From the NCBI RefSeq assembly GCF_015751965.1, contig NZ_JADOVH010000005.1:124001-188000 (forward strand): a DNA stretch of 64,000 nucleotides, in the 5' to 3' direction. Below the pieces are notes generated by a model. That model saw only the letters and a list, made by a program, of their open reading frames with translations. It was not told the DNA's origin and did not search any database. The DNA is from Frigoribacterium sp. CG_9.8. Its GTDB lineage: Bacteria > Actinomycetota > Actinomycetes > Actinomycetales > Microbacteriaceae. Shown one piece after another: positions 8,574 through 21,110 of this stretch. Positions within the stretch are counted from its first letter, which is position 1; every line of letters begins with the position of its first letter. The translations under genes and the position numbers were made by a program.

Positions 8574-8666
8574 TTATCCACACTTGTCCGGGGACAGCAC
8601 GGCAACGACATGCGACCGGAACTAAGGTGGTGACACTGCGCAAACGGTGGATAAACCTGTGCATAA
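8574..8666. promoter_or_regulatory. DnaA boxes upstream of dnaA
   Basis: A perfect box TTATCCACA lies at 8574-8582. Two near-perfect boxes lie on the other strand at 8646-8654 (reads TTATCCACC) and 8658-8666 (reads TTATGCACA). They sit in the 271-bp rpmH-dnaA gap, where DnaA autoregulation of its own promoter would be expected. Confidence 0.8.
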
Positions 8667-8692
8667 CCGCACTCAACCACAACGGGGAAACA

Positions 8693-10123
8693 ATGTCAGA
8701 CATCACGGATTCGACACAGACGATCTGGAAATCCGTGCTTGCCACTCTGCGTGGTGACGAACGAATCACACCACAGTTGCAGGGCTTCCTCAGCCTGGTT
8801 GCGCCCAGGGGTGTGATGGCGGGAACCATTTACCTCGAAGTTCCCAACGATCTCACTCGCGGCATGCTCGAGCAGCGCATCCGACTTCCGTTGCTCGATG
8901 CGCTGACTGGACTCGACCACGAGCAACAGGTCAGCAATTTCGCGATCGTGGTAAATCCCGAGATCGCGCATGATGCTTTGGCCCACCCGAATACGAACAC
9001 GGGCAACCAGGATTACATCGAGCAACCCGTTGCGCCCGCGCCACCGCCGGAATCTATTACATCTGGCGCCCGGCGTGTTGACTCACGCCTGAATCCCAAG
9101 TACAACTTCGACAGCTTCGTCATCGGCAGTTCGAATCGCTTCGCCCACGCCGCGGCAGTTGCTGTAGCCGAAGCTCCGGCGAAGGCATACAACCCACTTT
9201 TCATCTACGGCGACTCCGGTCTTGGCAAGACCCACCTCCTCCATGCGATCGGGCATTACGCAGAAAGCCTCTACCCGGGCATTCGTGTTCGCTATGTGAG
9301 TTCGGAGGAGTTCACCAACGACTTCATCAACTCAATTGCTAATAACCGTGCCTCGGTCTTCCAGTCGCGCTATCGCGAGATAGACATCCTCCTTATCGAT
9401 GACATCCAGTTTCTTCAGCGCGCCGTGGAAACCCAGGAGGCCTTTTTCCACACCTTCAACACTCTGCACGACCACAACAAGCAGGTGGTGATTACCAGCG
9501 ACCTGCCACCGAAGGCCCTTACCGGGTTTGAGGATCGGATGCGGTCACGTTTTGAGTGGGGGTTGATCACTGACGTGCAGGCACCCGACCTCGAGACACG
9601 TATCGCCATCCTGAGGAAGAAAGCCCAAAGCGAGAAGCTTCAGGTGAGTGCGGAGATCCTCGAGTACATGGCAACCAAGGTCTCATCGAATATCCGCGAG
9701 CTGGAGGGGACACTCATTCGTGTTACCGCCTTCGCCAGTCTTAATCGAACACCGGTCGACCTCGCTCTTGTCCAGACGGTGTTGAAAGATCTCATCACTC
9801 TCGACGACGACAACGTGATCGCACCGGTCGACATCATCAACCACACAGCCGAATACTTCAAGCTCACCGTCGACGACCTGTACGGCTCCTCCCGGTCACA
9901 GGCAGTGGCTACCGCACGCCAGATCGCCATGTATCTCTGCCGCGAGATGACCAACCTCTCACTACCCAAAATCGGCCAACTGTTCGGCAATCGCGACCAC
10001 ACCACGGTGATGTACGCCAATAAAAAGATCACCGAACTCATGAAGGAACGACGCTCGATCTACAACCAGGTCACCGAGCTGACGAGTCGGATCAAACAAC
10101 ATCACCGTTATGGCGCCATCTGA
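8693..10123 (+). CDS. dnaA: chromosomal replication initiator DnaA
   Basis: Encodes 476 residues from the ATG at 8693, which has a GGGGA ribosome-binding site and gives the expected N-terminal helicase-loading domain I (MSDITDSTQTIWKSVL). An upstream in-frame ATG at 8540 was rejected because it would run through the DnaA-box promoter region. The AAA+ domain shows Walker A GDSGLGKTHLL and Walker B LLIDDIQF. The DNA-binding domain IV has the signature NRDHTTVMYANKKI near the C-terminus. DnaA opens oriC, which lies immediately downstream. Confidence 0.97.
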   Translation: MSDITDSTQTIWKSVLATLRGDERITPQLQGFLSLVAPRGVMAGTIYLEVPNDLTRGMLEQRIRLPLLDALTGLDHEQQVSNFAIVVNPEIAHDALAHPNTNTGNQDYIEQPVAPAPPPESITSGARRVDSRLNPKYNFDSFVIGSSNRFAHAAAVAVAEAPAKAYNPLFIYGDSGLGKTHLLHAIGHYAESLYPGIRVRYVSSEEFTNDFINSIANNRASVFQSRYREIDILLIDDIQFLQRAVETQEAFFHTFNTLHDHNKQVVITSDLPPKALTGFEDRMRSRFEWGLITDVQAPDLETRIAILRKKAQSEKLQVSAEILEYMATKVSSNIRELEGTLIRVTAFASLNRTPVDLALVQTVLKDLITLDDDNVIAPVDIINHTAEYFKLTVDDLYGSSRSQAVATARQIAMYLCREMTNLSLPKIGQLFGNRDHTTVMYANKKITELMKERRSIYNQVTELTSRIKQHHRYGAI

Positions 10124-10498
10124 TCGCGGCCGATGGGGCACACACAGTGGGGATAACTTGTGGATAACTTTCGAACACGCCGATAAACACTGTGCGCAGA
10201 AAACCATAACTGTAGAAACTCAACCGGAGGGCCAGTCACGAATGACAAATAGTCGCCCACGGATACCCCAAGTTCCCCACAACTCACACTGGTGTAATTC
10301 CCCGCGTTCAGCGGCGCCCGAGCGGGTTATCCACACATCACACAACGGTTAAGAGTGTTAATCCTTAATAAGAATTATTTTGGGGAGGATAACCCTTGGG
10401 TGGGACGAAATCATTGGCTGTGCCAGTATTAACCTCCCGGATCAACGCTCCCTCCGAGCGTGCCAATTCGACGGCCGATTCGATAGCAAGGGGTGCCC
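10124..10498. other. oriC: oriC: chromosomal origin of replication
   Basis: This 375-bp gap between dnaA and dnaN is the actinobacterial origin position. Perfect DnaA boxes lie at 10159-10167 (minus orientation) and 10327-10335 (plus orientation). Degenerate ones lie at 10148-10156 (TTATCCCCA when read on the minus strand) and 10273-10281. An AT-rich stretch at about 10349-10381, far below the local G+C content, is the likely unwinding element. parS sites and parAB lie about 5 kb away. Confidence 0.9.
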
Positions 10499-11647
10499 AT
10501 GAAATTCCAAGTCAATCGTGACGTCTTCAGCGAAGCCGTCTCGTTTGCGGTGAAGCTTCTTCCCCAGCGGACCACGCTGCCGATCCTCAGCGGGGTGCTA
10601 ATCGAAACCACCGAAACCGGCCTCACGTTATCCTCATTCGACTACGAGGTATCCGCTCAAACCGAGATCTCGGCAGAAGTCGAGGAGCCGGGCAAGATTC
10701 TCGTTTCCGGGCGCCTGCTCGCAGACATCGCGAGCCGGCTTCCGAACGCACCCGTGCAGTTCTCTACCCAGGACGGGCGGATCTCTGTCACTTGCGGCCC
10801 CGCGAAGTTCACCCTGCTCAGCATGCCGGTGGAGGAATATCCGACCCTTCCTCAAGTCGCGGCGCGATCGGGACTGTTGCCGGCCGAGGCTTTTGCCACT
10901 GCAGTCGCACAGGTGTGTGTGGCGGCCTCTCGCGACGATGTGACCCCCGTCATCACCGGGGTCCAGCTCGAAGTTTCACACAATAGCCTCACCATGGTGG
11001 CCACTGACCGTTATCGGGTTGCGGTGCGTTCGATCGACTGGGATTCGGGAGAGACCCCGGCCGCAGAGACCCTCACCGCTCTTGTCCCCGCACGGACGCT
11101 GCAGGAGATCGGCAAGACCTTTGGTCACAGCGGCACGATTTCGGTGGCGATCACCAATACCGACGATCGCGAGCTCATTGCTTTCCGCGCCGACCGCAAG
11201 ACGGTGACATCCCTCCTCATCAAAGGGAATTTCCCGCCAGTTAAGCGCCTATTTCCCGAGACTGTGGACAACTACGCGGTCATCAATACCGCGGAGCTCA
11301 TCGAGGCGGTACGGCGGGTGTCCCTGGTGCTCGAGCGTGAAGCGGCGCTGAGATTTACCTTTACCATCGATGGCCTCACTCTCGAAGCCATCGGCTCAGA
11401 GCAGGCCCAGGCGTCGGAATCAATCGACGCGCACCTGAATGGCGGGGACACTGTCGTCTCGTTGAAACCGGCGTTTCTTCTGGATGGACTTGGCGCGGTG
11501 CGGTCAGAGTTTGTGCGAATCTCGTTCACCAAAACGGAGAATCCCAACAAGCCAGGCCCAGTGCTCATAACCAGCCAGTCCGCAAAGGACCAGCCCGGCG
11601 CGGATAATTACAAATACCTCCTGCAGCCGAACCTGCTGCTGAGGTAG
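10499..11647 (+). CDS. dnaN: DNA polymerase III beta sliding clamp
   Basis: Encodes 382 residues from ATG 10499, preceded by AAGGGG about six bases upstream. The N-terminal MKFQVNRDVFSEAVSFAVK and the central ATDRYRVAVRSI match the three-domain beta clamp. The clamp encircles DNA and tethers polymerase III, and its hydrophobic cleft binds client peptides. It follows oriC and precedes gnd-recF in the standard actinobacterial order. Confidence 0.97.
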   Translation: MKFQVNRDVFSEAVSFAVKLLPQRTTLPILSGVLIETTETGLTLSSFDYEVSAQTEISAEVEEPGKILVSGRLLADIASRLPNAPVQFSTQDGRISVTCGPAKFTLLSMPVEEYPTLPQVAARSGLLPAEAFATAVAQVCVAASRDDVTPVITGVQLEVSHNSLTMVATDRYRVAVRSIDWDSGETPAAETLTALVPARTLQEIGKTFGHSGTISVAITNTDDRELIAFRADRKTVTSLLIKGNFPPVKRLFPETVDNYAVINTAELIEAVRRVSLVLEREAALRFTFTIDGLTLEAIGSEQAQASESIDAHLNGGDTVVSLKPAFLLDGLGAVRSEFVRISFTKTENPNKPGPVLITSQSAKDQPGADNYKYLLQPNLLLR

Positions 11648-11692
11648 CTTCGAATCCACTCCGCAGCGACATCTCTCGAAAGAAGTTCGCAT

Positions 11693-12583
11693 ATGCATAT
11701 CGGCCTCATCGGTCTTGGCAAAATGGGCAATAATATGCGCGAACGGCTGCGGGCTAATGGCGTTCAAGTCACCGGTTACGATCACAACCCTGCGGTGACA
11801 GATGTCCCGAGCCTGTCTGAGCTCGTGTCTGCCTTACCTTCACCTCGTATCGTCTGGGTGATGGTGCCGGCCGGCGCGATCACCGACTCGGTGGTTACTG
11901 ATCTAGCCGAGCTGCTCGCGGCTGGCGATGTGATTATTGACGGCGGCAATTCGCGCTTTACCGACGACATCAGGCATGCCGAACAGGTCGCGACACACGG
12001 AATCGAATACGTGGACGCGGGTGTTTCCGGAGGTGTCTGGGGTGTTGCCAATGGATACGGCCTGATGGTCGGCGGCGGCAAGAAGAACATCGACCTCCTG
12101 ATGCCGGTCTTCGACGCGCTGCGACCCGAAGGCCCCCGGGATGAGGGATTCGTACACGCTGGCGAGATTGGCGCAGGCCACTACGCCAAGATGGTGCACA
12201 ACGGAATCGAATACTCCCTGATGCAGGCATACGCCGAAGGCTATGAACTCCTCGATAAACGCGACGACATCATCAAAGATGTCACCGGCACATTCAAGGC
12301 CTGGCAGCGCGGCACGGTCGTGCGCTCCTGGTTGCTTGAGCTCCTGGTGCGAGCTCTCGAGGAGGATCCCGAGTTTGCGGACATCGAAGGATATGTCGAA
12401 GACTCCGGTGAGGGACGCTGGATGATCGAGGAAGCCCTCGCCAATGCGGTGCCGGTGCCGACGATCAGCGCCTCGATTTTCGCCAGGTTTGTCTCTCGAC
12501 AACCGAATGGCTCGCCCGCAATGAAGGCCGTGGCTGCACTGCGTAACCAGTTCGGTGGGCATTCGGTCAAAGCGGTCGACTGA
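11693..12583 (+). CDS. gnd: 6-phosphogluconate dehydrogenase, decarboxylating (short form)
   Basis: The product has 296 residues. The dinucleotide-binding start is HIGLIGLGKMGNNMRERL, and the substrate/catalytic region is HYAKMVHNGIEYSLMQAYAEGYELL. It belongs to the short GndA/YqeC-type family (about 300 residues rather than 470). It oxidatively decarboxylates 6-phosphogluconate to ribulose 5-phosphate in the pentose phosphate pathway. It sits between dnaN and recF, a position conserved in many actinobacteria. recF begins 4 bases after its stop. Confidence 0.92.
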   Translation: MHIGLIGLGKMGNNMRERLRANGVQVTGYDHNPAVTDVPSLSELVSALPSPRIVWVMVPAGAITDSVVTDLAELLAAGDVIIDGGNSRFTDDIRHAEQVATHGIEYVDAGVSGGVWGVANGYGLMVGGGKKNIDLLMPVFDALRPEGPRDEGFVHAGEIGAGHYAKMVHNGIEYSLMQAYAEGYELLDKRDDIIKDVTGTFKAWQRGTVVRSWLLELLVRALEEDPEFADIEGYVEDSGEGRWMIEEALANAVPVPTISASIFARFVSRQPNGSPAMKAVAALRNQFGGHSVKAVD

Positions 12584-12587
12584 TGCT

Positions 12588-13772
12588 GTGATCGTCACCC
12601 ATCTGAGCCTGACTGATTTTCGTAACTACCGTTCCGCAGAGGTGGCCCTGACCTCCGGGGCGAACCTATTTGTCGGAAGCAATGGACAGGGTAAGACCAA
12701 TTTGGTTGAGTCTCTTGCCTACCTCAGCACGCTCGGATCGCATCGGGTGTCTGTAGACCACGCAATGATTCGGCAGGGTACCGACTCTGCGATCATCCGA
12801 GCCCGTCTAGTCAGCGGTGAGCGTCAGATTCTCGCGGAGGTGCAACTCAACCGCTCCTCGCCAAATCGAGCGCAGATCAATCGCTCGGTCATTAAGACCC
12901 GTGAGTTGCCGCGTTATTTCTCCAGCGTGCTGTTCGCGCCGGAGGATCTCGCACTGATCCGGGGGGATCCGGCGGTGCGGCGACGTTTTCTCGACGAGCT
13001 GCTCGTGCTGCGCTCGCCTCGGATCTCGGGAGTGATCATGGACTACGACCGGGTGGTGCGCCAACGCAACACGCTCCTCAAGTCAGCCAGGGCATCCGCT
13101 GTCCGCGGTGACCTGCTTTCTACCCTCGACATCTGGGATGAGCGGCTGGTCACGCTCGGATCCCAGCTGATTGAGGCACGCACCGGTCTCGTCGCCGAGT
13201 TGTCGCCAGAAGTGGCAGCTGCGTACACATCGATTGCAGGCGAGGATCACCGGGCGACTCTCGCCAACCAGCTCAGCATCTTCACTTCCCCGTCGGGGGC
13301 GGGCGAGGCGAATGATGACGAGGCGGGCGCGGTCGGACTTCGGCACGGTGGGGTTACGGCGGCGGATGCCGCGGTCGCGTTTCGTAGTTCCCTGTCCCGC
13401 CGCCGTCGACATGAGCTGGAGCGCGGGGTCACCCTCGTTGGTCCGCACCGCGATGACCTCGTACTCGAGCTGAATTCCCTCCCCGCGCGGGGCTATGCCA
13501 GTCATGGCGAGTCCTGGTCATTTGCACTCGCCCTGAAGCTGGCATCTGCGATCCTGCTGCGGCGGGAGTCCTCCACAGGGGATCCGGTGCTCATGCTCGA
13601 TGATGTATTCGCCGAACTGGATCAGTCACGGCGAGACCGCCTTGCTTACGCCGTGCGCGACTTCGAGCAGGTGCTCATCACCGCGGCGGTCTTCGATGAT
13701 GTTCCGCAAGAGCTCACTGGTAACACCGTTCATATCAGTCGCGGCACGATCGTCGAGAGGACAGTATCGTGA
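12588..13772 (+). CDS. recF: DNA replication/repair protein RecF
   Basis: Encodes 394 residues from GTG 12588, giving the conserved N-terminus (M)IVTHLSLTDFRNYRSAEV. A longer frame from 12555 would overlap gnd and adds unconserved residues. The ABC-type Walker A motif is GSNGQGKTNLVES, and the C-terminal signature/Walker B region contains PVLMLDDVFAELDQSRR. RecF loads RecA at single-strand gaps together with RecO and RecR. It is immediately followed by a DciA-like gene. Confidence 0.95.
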   Translation: MIVTHLSLTDFRNYRSAEVALTSGANLFVGSNGQGKTNLVESLAYLSTLGSHRVSVDHAMIRQGTDSAIIRARLVSGERQILAEVQLNRSSPNRAQINRSVIKTRELPRYFSSVLFAPEDLALIRGDPAVRRRFLDELLVLRSPRISGVIMDYDRVVRQRNTLLKSARASAVRGDLLSTLDIWDERLVTLGSQLIEARTGLVAELSPEVAAAYTSIAGEDHRATLANQLSIFTSPSGAGEANDDEAGAVGLRHGGVTAADAAVAFRSSLSRRRRHELERGVTLVGPHRDDLVLELNSLPARGYASHGESWSFALALKLASAILLRRESSTGDPVLMLDDVFAELDQSRRDRLAYAVRDFEQVLITAAVFDDVPQELTGNTVHISRGTIVERTVS

Positions 13773-13851
13773 CGCTGCGCCCACCAAGCTGTCGCGCGGG
13801 CCCCACTCTTCGCCGGCAAGCCCTCGCGATCAGTATTACGGGGCCAGATTC

Positions 13852-14358
13852 ATGAAAGAGATGGGTGATGCCCCGAAAGAATCCGAGCCAGTCTCGGTTT
13901 ACTTGCGCTTTCGCCGTGTTTTTGGTGATGGCTCTACCCGCACCGCGGATGCGCGTAAGCGGGCAAAGAAGGAACCGGGTTCCACAATTCCCTTCGGCGG
14001 GGGCCGCGATCCCGAGGGGCTTGGCGCTGTCGTGGACTCGCTGACCGTGAAATTGGGGTGGAGTTCGCCGCTTGCACGGTCGGAGATTCTCGCCTCCTGG
14101 GGTGAGATCGCCGGAGCCGACACCGCGGATCGCTCTGCTCCGGTCGGGATTGAAGACGGCGTACTCACCGTGAAGTGCGACTCGACTGCCTGGGCAACAC
14201 AGCTTCGACTCATGCGTGTGCAAATCATGAATCGCATCACGGCGAGGTACCCGGATGCGGGCATCGAGTCGATACGTTTCGAAGGGCCGGGTGCCCCCTC
14301 CTGGAAACGCGGTCCCAGATCAATTCCAGGGCGTGGTCCACGCGATACTTATGGCTGA
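13852..14358 (+). CDS. DciA-like protein (DUF721)
   Basis: Encodes 168 residues from ATG 13852; ATG 13861 is a second possible start. The C-terminal half carries the DUF721/DciA fold, with LGWSSPLARSEILASWGEIAG and a KCDSTAWATQLRLM segment. DciA is the ancestral loader of the replicative helicase DnaB in bacteria lacking DnaC/DnaI. The gene between recF and gyrB is the standard location in actinobacteria. The frame extends further upstream inside recF, but that part has no start with a ribosome-binding site. Confidence 0.88.
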   Translation: MKEMGDAPKESEPVSVYLRFRRVFGDGSTRTADARKRAKKEPGSTIPFGGGRDPEGLGAVVDSLTVKLGWSSPLARSEILASWGEIAGADTADRSAPVGIEDGVLTVKCDSTAWATQLRLMRVQIMNRITARYPDAGIESIRFEGPGAPSWKRGPRSIPGRGPRDTYG

Positions 14359-14437
14359 CAGGGCAAAATAGGTCGCTGCCTTAGGCCTAAGTCCCCAGAT
14401 CGCCGATTCGCGCCTATTGTCCTTGTGGATTTGGTAG

Positions 14438-16495
<2,058 letters not shown>

Positions 16496-16535
16496 ACATT
16501 CGCCACTCGATCACCACCGCTAAGAAAGAACACAC

Positions 16536-19118
16536 ATGGCTGACGAAATCACACCAGGCGACGACCCGCAGATTGCGGGCAAGGAGATCGACCTCGCGCA
16601 CGACAAGGTGACGCAGGTCGACCTCCAGCTCGAGATGCAGCGCTCGTATCTCGACTACGCGATGAGCGTCATCGTTGGGCGCGCGCTGCCAGAGGTGCGG
16701 GACGGTCTGAAGCCCGTTCACCGCCGCGTGATCTACGCGATGTATGACGGAGGCTACCGACCAGACAAGGGATTTTCGAAGTGCACCCGCGTCATCGGTG
16801 ACGTCATGGGTCAGTTCCACCCGCATGGTGACTCCTCGGTCTACGACGCGCTCGTGCGGCTCGTGCAGCCGTGGAGCCTGCGCTACCCGCTCGCCCTCGG
16901 TCAGGGCAACTTCGGGTCTCCGGGCAACGACGGCGCTGCAGCGCATCGCTACACCGAAACCAAGATGGCGCCGCTCGCCATGGAGATGGTGCGGGATATC
17001 GAGGAAGAGACCGTCGACTTCCAAGACAACTACGACGGTCGAACGCAGGAGCCCTTCGTCCTGCCGAGCCGTTTTCCCAACCTGCTCGTTAATGGGTCGG
17101 TGGGCATCGCTGTCGGGATGGCTACCAACATCCCGCCGCACAACCTCCGCGAGGTCGGCGAGGGCGCGCTCTGGCACCTGGCTAATCCGGATGCCTCGCA
17201 GGGGGAACTGGTCGAGGCGCTCATCCAGCGCATCAAGGGTCCAGACTTCCCTACCGGCGCCCAGATCCTCGGGCTCAAGGGCATCCAGGATGCTTACCGC
17301 ACCGGTCGTGGCTCGATCACGATGCGCGCGGTCGTCAACGTGGAGGAGCTCCAAGGTCGCACCTGCCTTGTTGTCACCGAGCTTCCCTACCAGGTGAACC
17401 CCGACAACCTGGCTCTCAAAATCGCCGAGCTCGTCAAGGAACAGAAGATCTCCGGTATTGCGGATATCCGCGACGAGACCTCGGGCCGCACCGGTCAACG
17501 GCTAGTGATTGTGCTGAAGCGCGACGCGGTGGCCAAGGTGGTGCTCAACAACCTCTACAAGCACACGCAGCTGCAGGAGAATTTCGGAGCGAACATGCTC
17601 GCGATCGTCGATGGCATCCCGCGCACCCTCGCAATTGACGGCTTCATCACCGCTTGGAGTGATCACCAGATCGACGTGATTGTGCGTCGGACCGCGTTCC
17701 GCTTGCGCCGGCACGAAGAGCGCGCACACATCCTGCGTGGCTATCTGAAGGCCCTCGACGCCCTCGACGATGTCATCGCCCTGATTCGCCGCTCTGCGAC
17801 GGTTGAGGATGCCCGCGATGGCCTGATCACACTGCTCGACATCGATGAGCAGCAGGCTCGTGCCATCCTCGAGATGCAACTGCGGCGCCTCGCCGCCCTT
17901 GAGCGCCAGAAGATAATCGAGGAGAGCGAGAAAATCGAGCTCGAAATCGCTGACTTCCAGGCGATTCTGGCGAGCCCGCAGCGCCAGCGCGACATTGTGA
18001 GTGAAGAACTCACGGAACTCATCGCCAAATACGGCGACGACCGTCGCACCGAGATCATGTTCGGCTTCGATGGCGACATGAACGTGGAAGACCTCATCCC
18101 CGAAGAGGAGATGGTGATCACGGTCACCCGTGGCGGCTACATAAAGCGCACACGCAGCGACAATTACCGCAGCCAGCACCGTGGCGGCAAAGGCGTCAAG
18201 GGTGCCCAGTTACGGGCAGACGATGTCGTGGGGCACTTCTTCGTCACCACCACTCACCACTGGTTGCTGTTCTTTACAAATAAGGGCCGCGTGTACCGTG
18301 CGAAGGCGTATGAGGTGCAGGAGGGCGGCCGTGATACCAAAGGCCAGCACGTGGCAAACCTGCTCGCGCTCCAGGCAGATGAGGAGATCGCACAGATCCT
18401 CGACATACGCGACTATGAGGTGGCCAAGTACCTCGCACTCGCGACGCGTGGCGGGCTGGTGAAGAAGACGCTGCTGTCGGAATACGACACCAACCGTACG
18501 GGTGGCATCATCGCGATCAACCTGCGAGAAGACGATGAGCTGGTCTCGGCGATGCTCGTGGAGGAGGACTCCGACCTTCTGCTCGTGTCCCGTAGGGGCA
18601 TGTCCATTCGCTTCACGGCATCGGATGAGGCGCTGCGTCCGATGGGCCGCGCAACCTCCGGAGTCATCGGGATGCACTTCCGTGATGAAGACACGCTGCT
18701 CGACGCATCCGTCGTCGCGGACACGGGATTCGTCTTTGTTGTTACCGAGGGTGGCTTCGCCAAGCGAACCGCCGCCGATCAGTATCGCGTGCAAAATCGC
18801 GGCGGGCTCGGTATCAAAGTTGCCAAGCTGCAGGAGGCTCGCGGCGACCTCGCGGGAGCCCTCATCGTGGAGGATGACGACGAGGTGCTTGTGGTTCTGG
18901 CCAGTGGCAAGGTGGTACGCTCATCTGTCGCCGAGGTGCCGGCCAAGGGTCGCGACACCATGGGAGTCGTTTTTGCACGGTTCGCGGACGACGACAAGAT
19001 CATTGCAGTAGCGAAAAACAGTGAACGCAAACTGGAAGTCGATGACCAGGACGCTCCCGAAGAGGAGCCGCTTGTCAGAGAGATCCAGCCCGGAGAGAGT
19101 GAGTCAGTAGATGAGTAG
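16536..19118 (+). CDS. gyrA: DNA gyrase subunit A
   Basis: The product has 860 residues. The catalytic tyrosine is in [14 protein letters not shown]. The quinolone-resistance-determining region reads [14 protein letters not shown], so the residues at E. coli positions 83 (Ser) and 87 (Asp) are of the susceptible type; many actinobacteria such as Mycobacterium tuberculosis have Ala at 83. The C-terminal beta-pinwheel has a GyrA box variant QHRGGKG, needed for DNA wrapping, and an acidic tail. It forms an operon with gyrB, and its last 8 bases overlap the next gene. Confidence 0.97.
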   Translation: MADEITPGDDPQIAGKEIDLAHDKVTQVDLQLEMQRSYLDYAMSVIVGRALPEVRDGLKPVHRRVIYAMYDGGYRPDKGFSKCTRVIGDVMGQFHPHGDSSVYDALVRLVQPWSLRYPLALGQGNFGSPGNDGAAAHRYTETKMAPLAMEMVRDIEEETVDFQDNYDGRTQEPFVLPSRFPNLLVNGSVGIAVGMATNIPPHNLREVGEGALWHLANPDASQGELVEALIQRIKGPDFPTGAQILGLKGIQDAYRTGRGSITMRAVVNVEELQGRTCLVVTELPYQVNPDNLALKIAELVKEQKISGIADIRDETSGRTGQRLVIVLKRDAVAKVVLNNLYKHTQLQENFGANMLAIVDGIPRTLAIDGFITAWSDHQIDVIVRRTAFRLRRHEERAHILRGYLKALDALDDVIALIRRSATVEDARDGLITLLDIDEQQARAILEMQLRRLAALERQKIIEESEKIELEIADFQAILASPQRQRDIVSEELTELIAKYGDDRRTEIMFGFDGDMNVEDLIPEEEMVITVTRGGYIKRTRSDNYRSQHRGGKGVKGAQLRADDVVGHFFVTTTHHWLLFFTNKGRVYRAKAYEVQEGGRDTKGQHVANLLALQADEEIAQILDIRDYEVAKYLALATRGGLVKKTLLSEYDTNRTGGIIAINLREDDELVSAMLVEEDSDLLLVSRRGMSIRFTASDEALRPMGRATSGVIGMHFRDEDTLLDASVVADTGFVFVVTEGGFAKRTAADQYRVQNRGGLGIKVAKLQEARGDLAGALIVEDDDEVLVVLASGKVVRSSVAEVPAKGRDTMGVVFARFADDDKIIAVAKNSERKLEVDDQDAPEEEPLVREIQPGESESVDE

Positions 19119-19518
19119 CATCGCCGAGAAGCTCCAGCGAAAATCCCCGCGGGCTGCCACCACGAAGCAGGTTCGTCTCAAGCTCGTTTACGTCGACTTC
19201 TGGTCGGCAGTGAAGCTTTCGTTCCTGATCGGCGTGACTCTCGGAATCATCCTGATCGTGGTGAGCGTGCTCATCTGGATTGTGCTCGACGGCACGGGCA
19301 TCTTCGGCAGCCTGGACAGCCTGTTTCAGAGCATCCTCGGCCAGCCAGAATTCAGCGTGACGGCGGTGTTCTCCCTGGGGCAGGTGGCCCTGTTTGCCCT
19401 GGTCATCGCCATTTTGAACACTGTCGTCGGCACGGCTCTCGGGGCGGTAACCGCGATGCTGTACAACTTCAGCGTGCGTGTTACCGGTGGGCTTCTGGTC
19501 GGATTTACGAACAACTAG
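19111..19518 (+). CDS. DUF3566 transmembrane protein
   Basis: The product has 135 residues. A charged N-terminus precedes [18 protein letters not shown] and two or three hydrophobic segments, including [16 protein letters not shown] and [19 protein letters not shown]. This is the DUF3566 family, found next to gyrA across actinobacteria. The function is unknown; the conserved link to gyrase is notable. Translation is probably coupled to gyrA through an 8-base overlap. Confidence 0.9.
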   Translation: MSSIAEKLQRKSPRAATTKQVRLKLVYVDFWSAVKLSFLIGVTLGIILIVVSVLIWIVLDGTGIFGSLDSLFQSILGQPEFSVTAVFSLGQVALFALVIAILNTVVGTALGAVTAMLYNFSVRVTGGLLVGFTNN

Positions 19519-19594
19519 CAGGGCCCTTCGCTCGATTCGGTGAAACTCGGCAGGTGCGATACTCTCGTATCTGCCCGCGCGTGAATTGGGCAAT

Positions 19595-19668
19595 GGGGAT
19601 ATAGCTCAGGCGGTTAGAGCGCTTCGCTGATAACGAAGAGGTCCCAGGTTCAAGTCCTGGTATCCCCA
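19595..19668 (+). tRNA. tRNA-Ile (GAT)
   Basis: A complete 74-nt cloverleaf. Acceptor arms GGGGATA and TATCCCC pair perfectly, the anticodon stem CTTCG/CGAAG flanks the GAT anticodon (19629-19631), and the T-loop reads GGTTCAAGTCC. No CCA is encoded. It lies 36 bases before tRNA-Ala, the usual gyrA-downstream Ile-Ala pair. Confidence 0.97.
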
Positions 19669-19704
19669 CGTGTGTGTGAACACCGGTGTGGCCCAACGGC
19701 CCAC

Positions 19705-19777
19705 GGGGCTTTAGCTCAATTGGTAGAGCGCCGCCTTTGCAAGGCGGAGGTCAGGAGTTCGATTCTCCTAAGCTCCA
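19705..19777 (+). tRNA. tRNA-Ala (TGC)
   Basis: A complete 73-nt cloverleaf with acceptor GGGGCTT/AAGCTCC (one G-T pair), anticodon stem CCGCC/GGCGG around TGC at 19738-19740, and T-loop GTTCGATTC. No CCA is encoded. Confidence 0.97.
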
Positions 19778-19844
19778 CTTTCACAGTTTCCCCGGGCACA
19801 GCACGAGCACTCCTCATTTCTGTGTCTTCCGGGGTGTGGCGGCG

Positions 19845-20417
19845 CTACGGGCGCGGTGGAAGTATAGGCGCGATCGGGTCATCCGCTTCGTCATCGCTCA
19901 CCCAGAGCTCGTCGTCGGCGCGGAACGTCTGCCAAGCGGCGTAGGCCACACCAGCAGCCGCCGCTAGCGCGACACCGACGAGGATGTAGCGGCCCGGTCC
20001 GGGCTGGGGCTTCGCCGGCACAATGCCGACTGTGCTGCCGAACCGGCTTCCCGCTTTACGAACGTTGCTGAGGGCTTCGCGAACACGCGGGTCCTTGGAT
20101 ACCTCGAGCACGGCGAGAGCCGACGCAAGAGCGGAGTAGACGGCCGGGAGTACATCCCGTTGCACTTTGTCGCGGGCACTGCCCGCAACGGCGCGCCCCG
20201 ACGCGACACCCAGGTCGACGACCGGGCGTACTCGGTGGTCGTAGGTTTCGCGAACTCGCGGCACGACCTCTTCCCGACCGGCATTGGCCGCTTGGCGACC
20301 GGCTTCGCGAACCACGTGAGAGGCATGCTCGAGCAGATCCTTCTGGTCTTCCCAGAGATCGGAGGCGGCAGACCTCAGACGTTTCAATTCTTTCGCGCGC
20401 TTACGTGACAGTGTCAA
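19845..20417 (-). CDS. hypothetical helical protein with a C-terminal membrane anchor
   Basis: Encodes 190 residues from a TTG at 20417, chosen because GGAGG stands six bases before it; the first residues read [18 protein letters not shown]. The N-terminal two-thirds is highly charged and helical (many Arg/Glu/Ala). It is followed by one membrane segment, [19 protein letters not shown], and a short acidic-proline tail. The arrangement suggests a cytoplasmic helical domain tethered to the membrane, superficially like YtxH-type stress proteins. I do not recognise a named family. It is divergent from the cyclophilin gene. Confidence 0.7.
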   Translation of the reverse strand: MTLSRKRAKELKRLRSAASDLWEDQKDLLEHASHVVREAGRQAANAGREEVVPRVRETYDHRVRPVVDLGVASGRAVAGSARDKVQRDVLPAVYSALASALAVLEVSKDPRVREALSNVRKAGSRFGSTVGIVPAKPQPGPGRYILVGVALAAAAGVAYAAWQTFRADDELWVSDDEADDPIAPILPPRP

Positions 20418-20536
20418 GGGGGACCTCCAGTAGTCCGTCGGAGAATACTCCAATCTTGCCACGCACCCCCCCGCAGTCAAAGCCGGGTGACCGAACGAAC
20501 CCCGAACGTTCGGGATTGCTGTGGAAGAATGGACAA

Positions 20537-21076
20537 ATGTCTATCCATACCCACACCGCCATTTTCCACACCACCGAAGGTGACATCACGGTCAACCTGT
20601 TCGGTAACCACGCACCGAAGACGGTGAAGAATTTCGTCGGCCTCGCGAGCGGGGAGATCGAGTGGACTCATCCAGGCACCGGAACCGTTTCGAAGGACAA
20701 ACTCTACGATGGTGTGGTCTTTCACCGAATCATCGACGACTTCATGATCCAGGGTGGCGACCCGCTCGGCCAGGGCACCGGCGGCCCGGGCTATAACTTT
20801 GACGACGAGATCCACCCCGAGCTCACCTTCACCAAGCCGTACCTCTTGGCTATGGCCAATGCGGGAACTCGTGGCGGCAAAGGAACTAACGGATCGCAAT
20901 TCTTCATCACCACCGTGCCAACCACGTGGCTGCAGGGAAAGCACACGATCTTCGGTGAGGTCGCGGATGAAGCATCCCGCGATGTCGTCAAGAAGATCGA
21001 GGCAGTGAAGAAGGATCGCAGCGACCGCCCGCTCACCGACATCGTGATCAATTCGGTGTCGATCGACGAAGCCTGA
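20537..21076 (+). CDS. peptidyl-prolyl cis-trans isomerase, cyclophilin type
   Basis: Encodes 179 residues from ATG 20537. The cyclophilin core is clear: [20 protein letters not shown] holds the catalytic arginine, and [11 protein letters not shown] and [11 protein letters not shown] follow. There is no signal peptide, so it acts in the cytoplasm, speeding proline isomerisation during folding. An in-frame extension upstream to 20405 has no conserved residues. A cyclophilin between the origin cluster and the rhomboid gene is common in actinobacteria. Confidence 0.93.
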   Translation: MSIHTHTAIFHTTEGDITVNLFGNHAPKTVKNFVGLASGEIEWTHPGTGTVSKDKLYDGVVFHRIIDDFMIQGGDPLGQGTGGPGYNFDDEIHPELTFTKPYLLAMANAGTRGGKGTNGSQFFITTVPTTWLQGKHTIFGEVADEASRDVVKKIEAVKKDRSDRPLTDIVINSVSIDEA

Positions 21077-21110
21077 TGCGCGGGCCCGGTCGACTTGTCG
21101 TGCACGCTAA

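Noticed and set aside
8540-8692. N-terminal extension of dnaA to an upstream ATG
   Set aside because: It would translate the DnaA-box promoter region; the ATG at 8693 has a ribosome-binding site and yields the conserved domain I.
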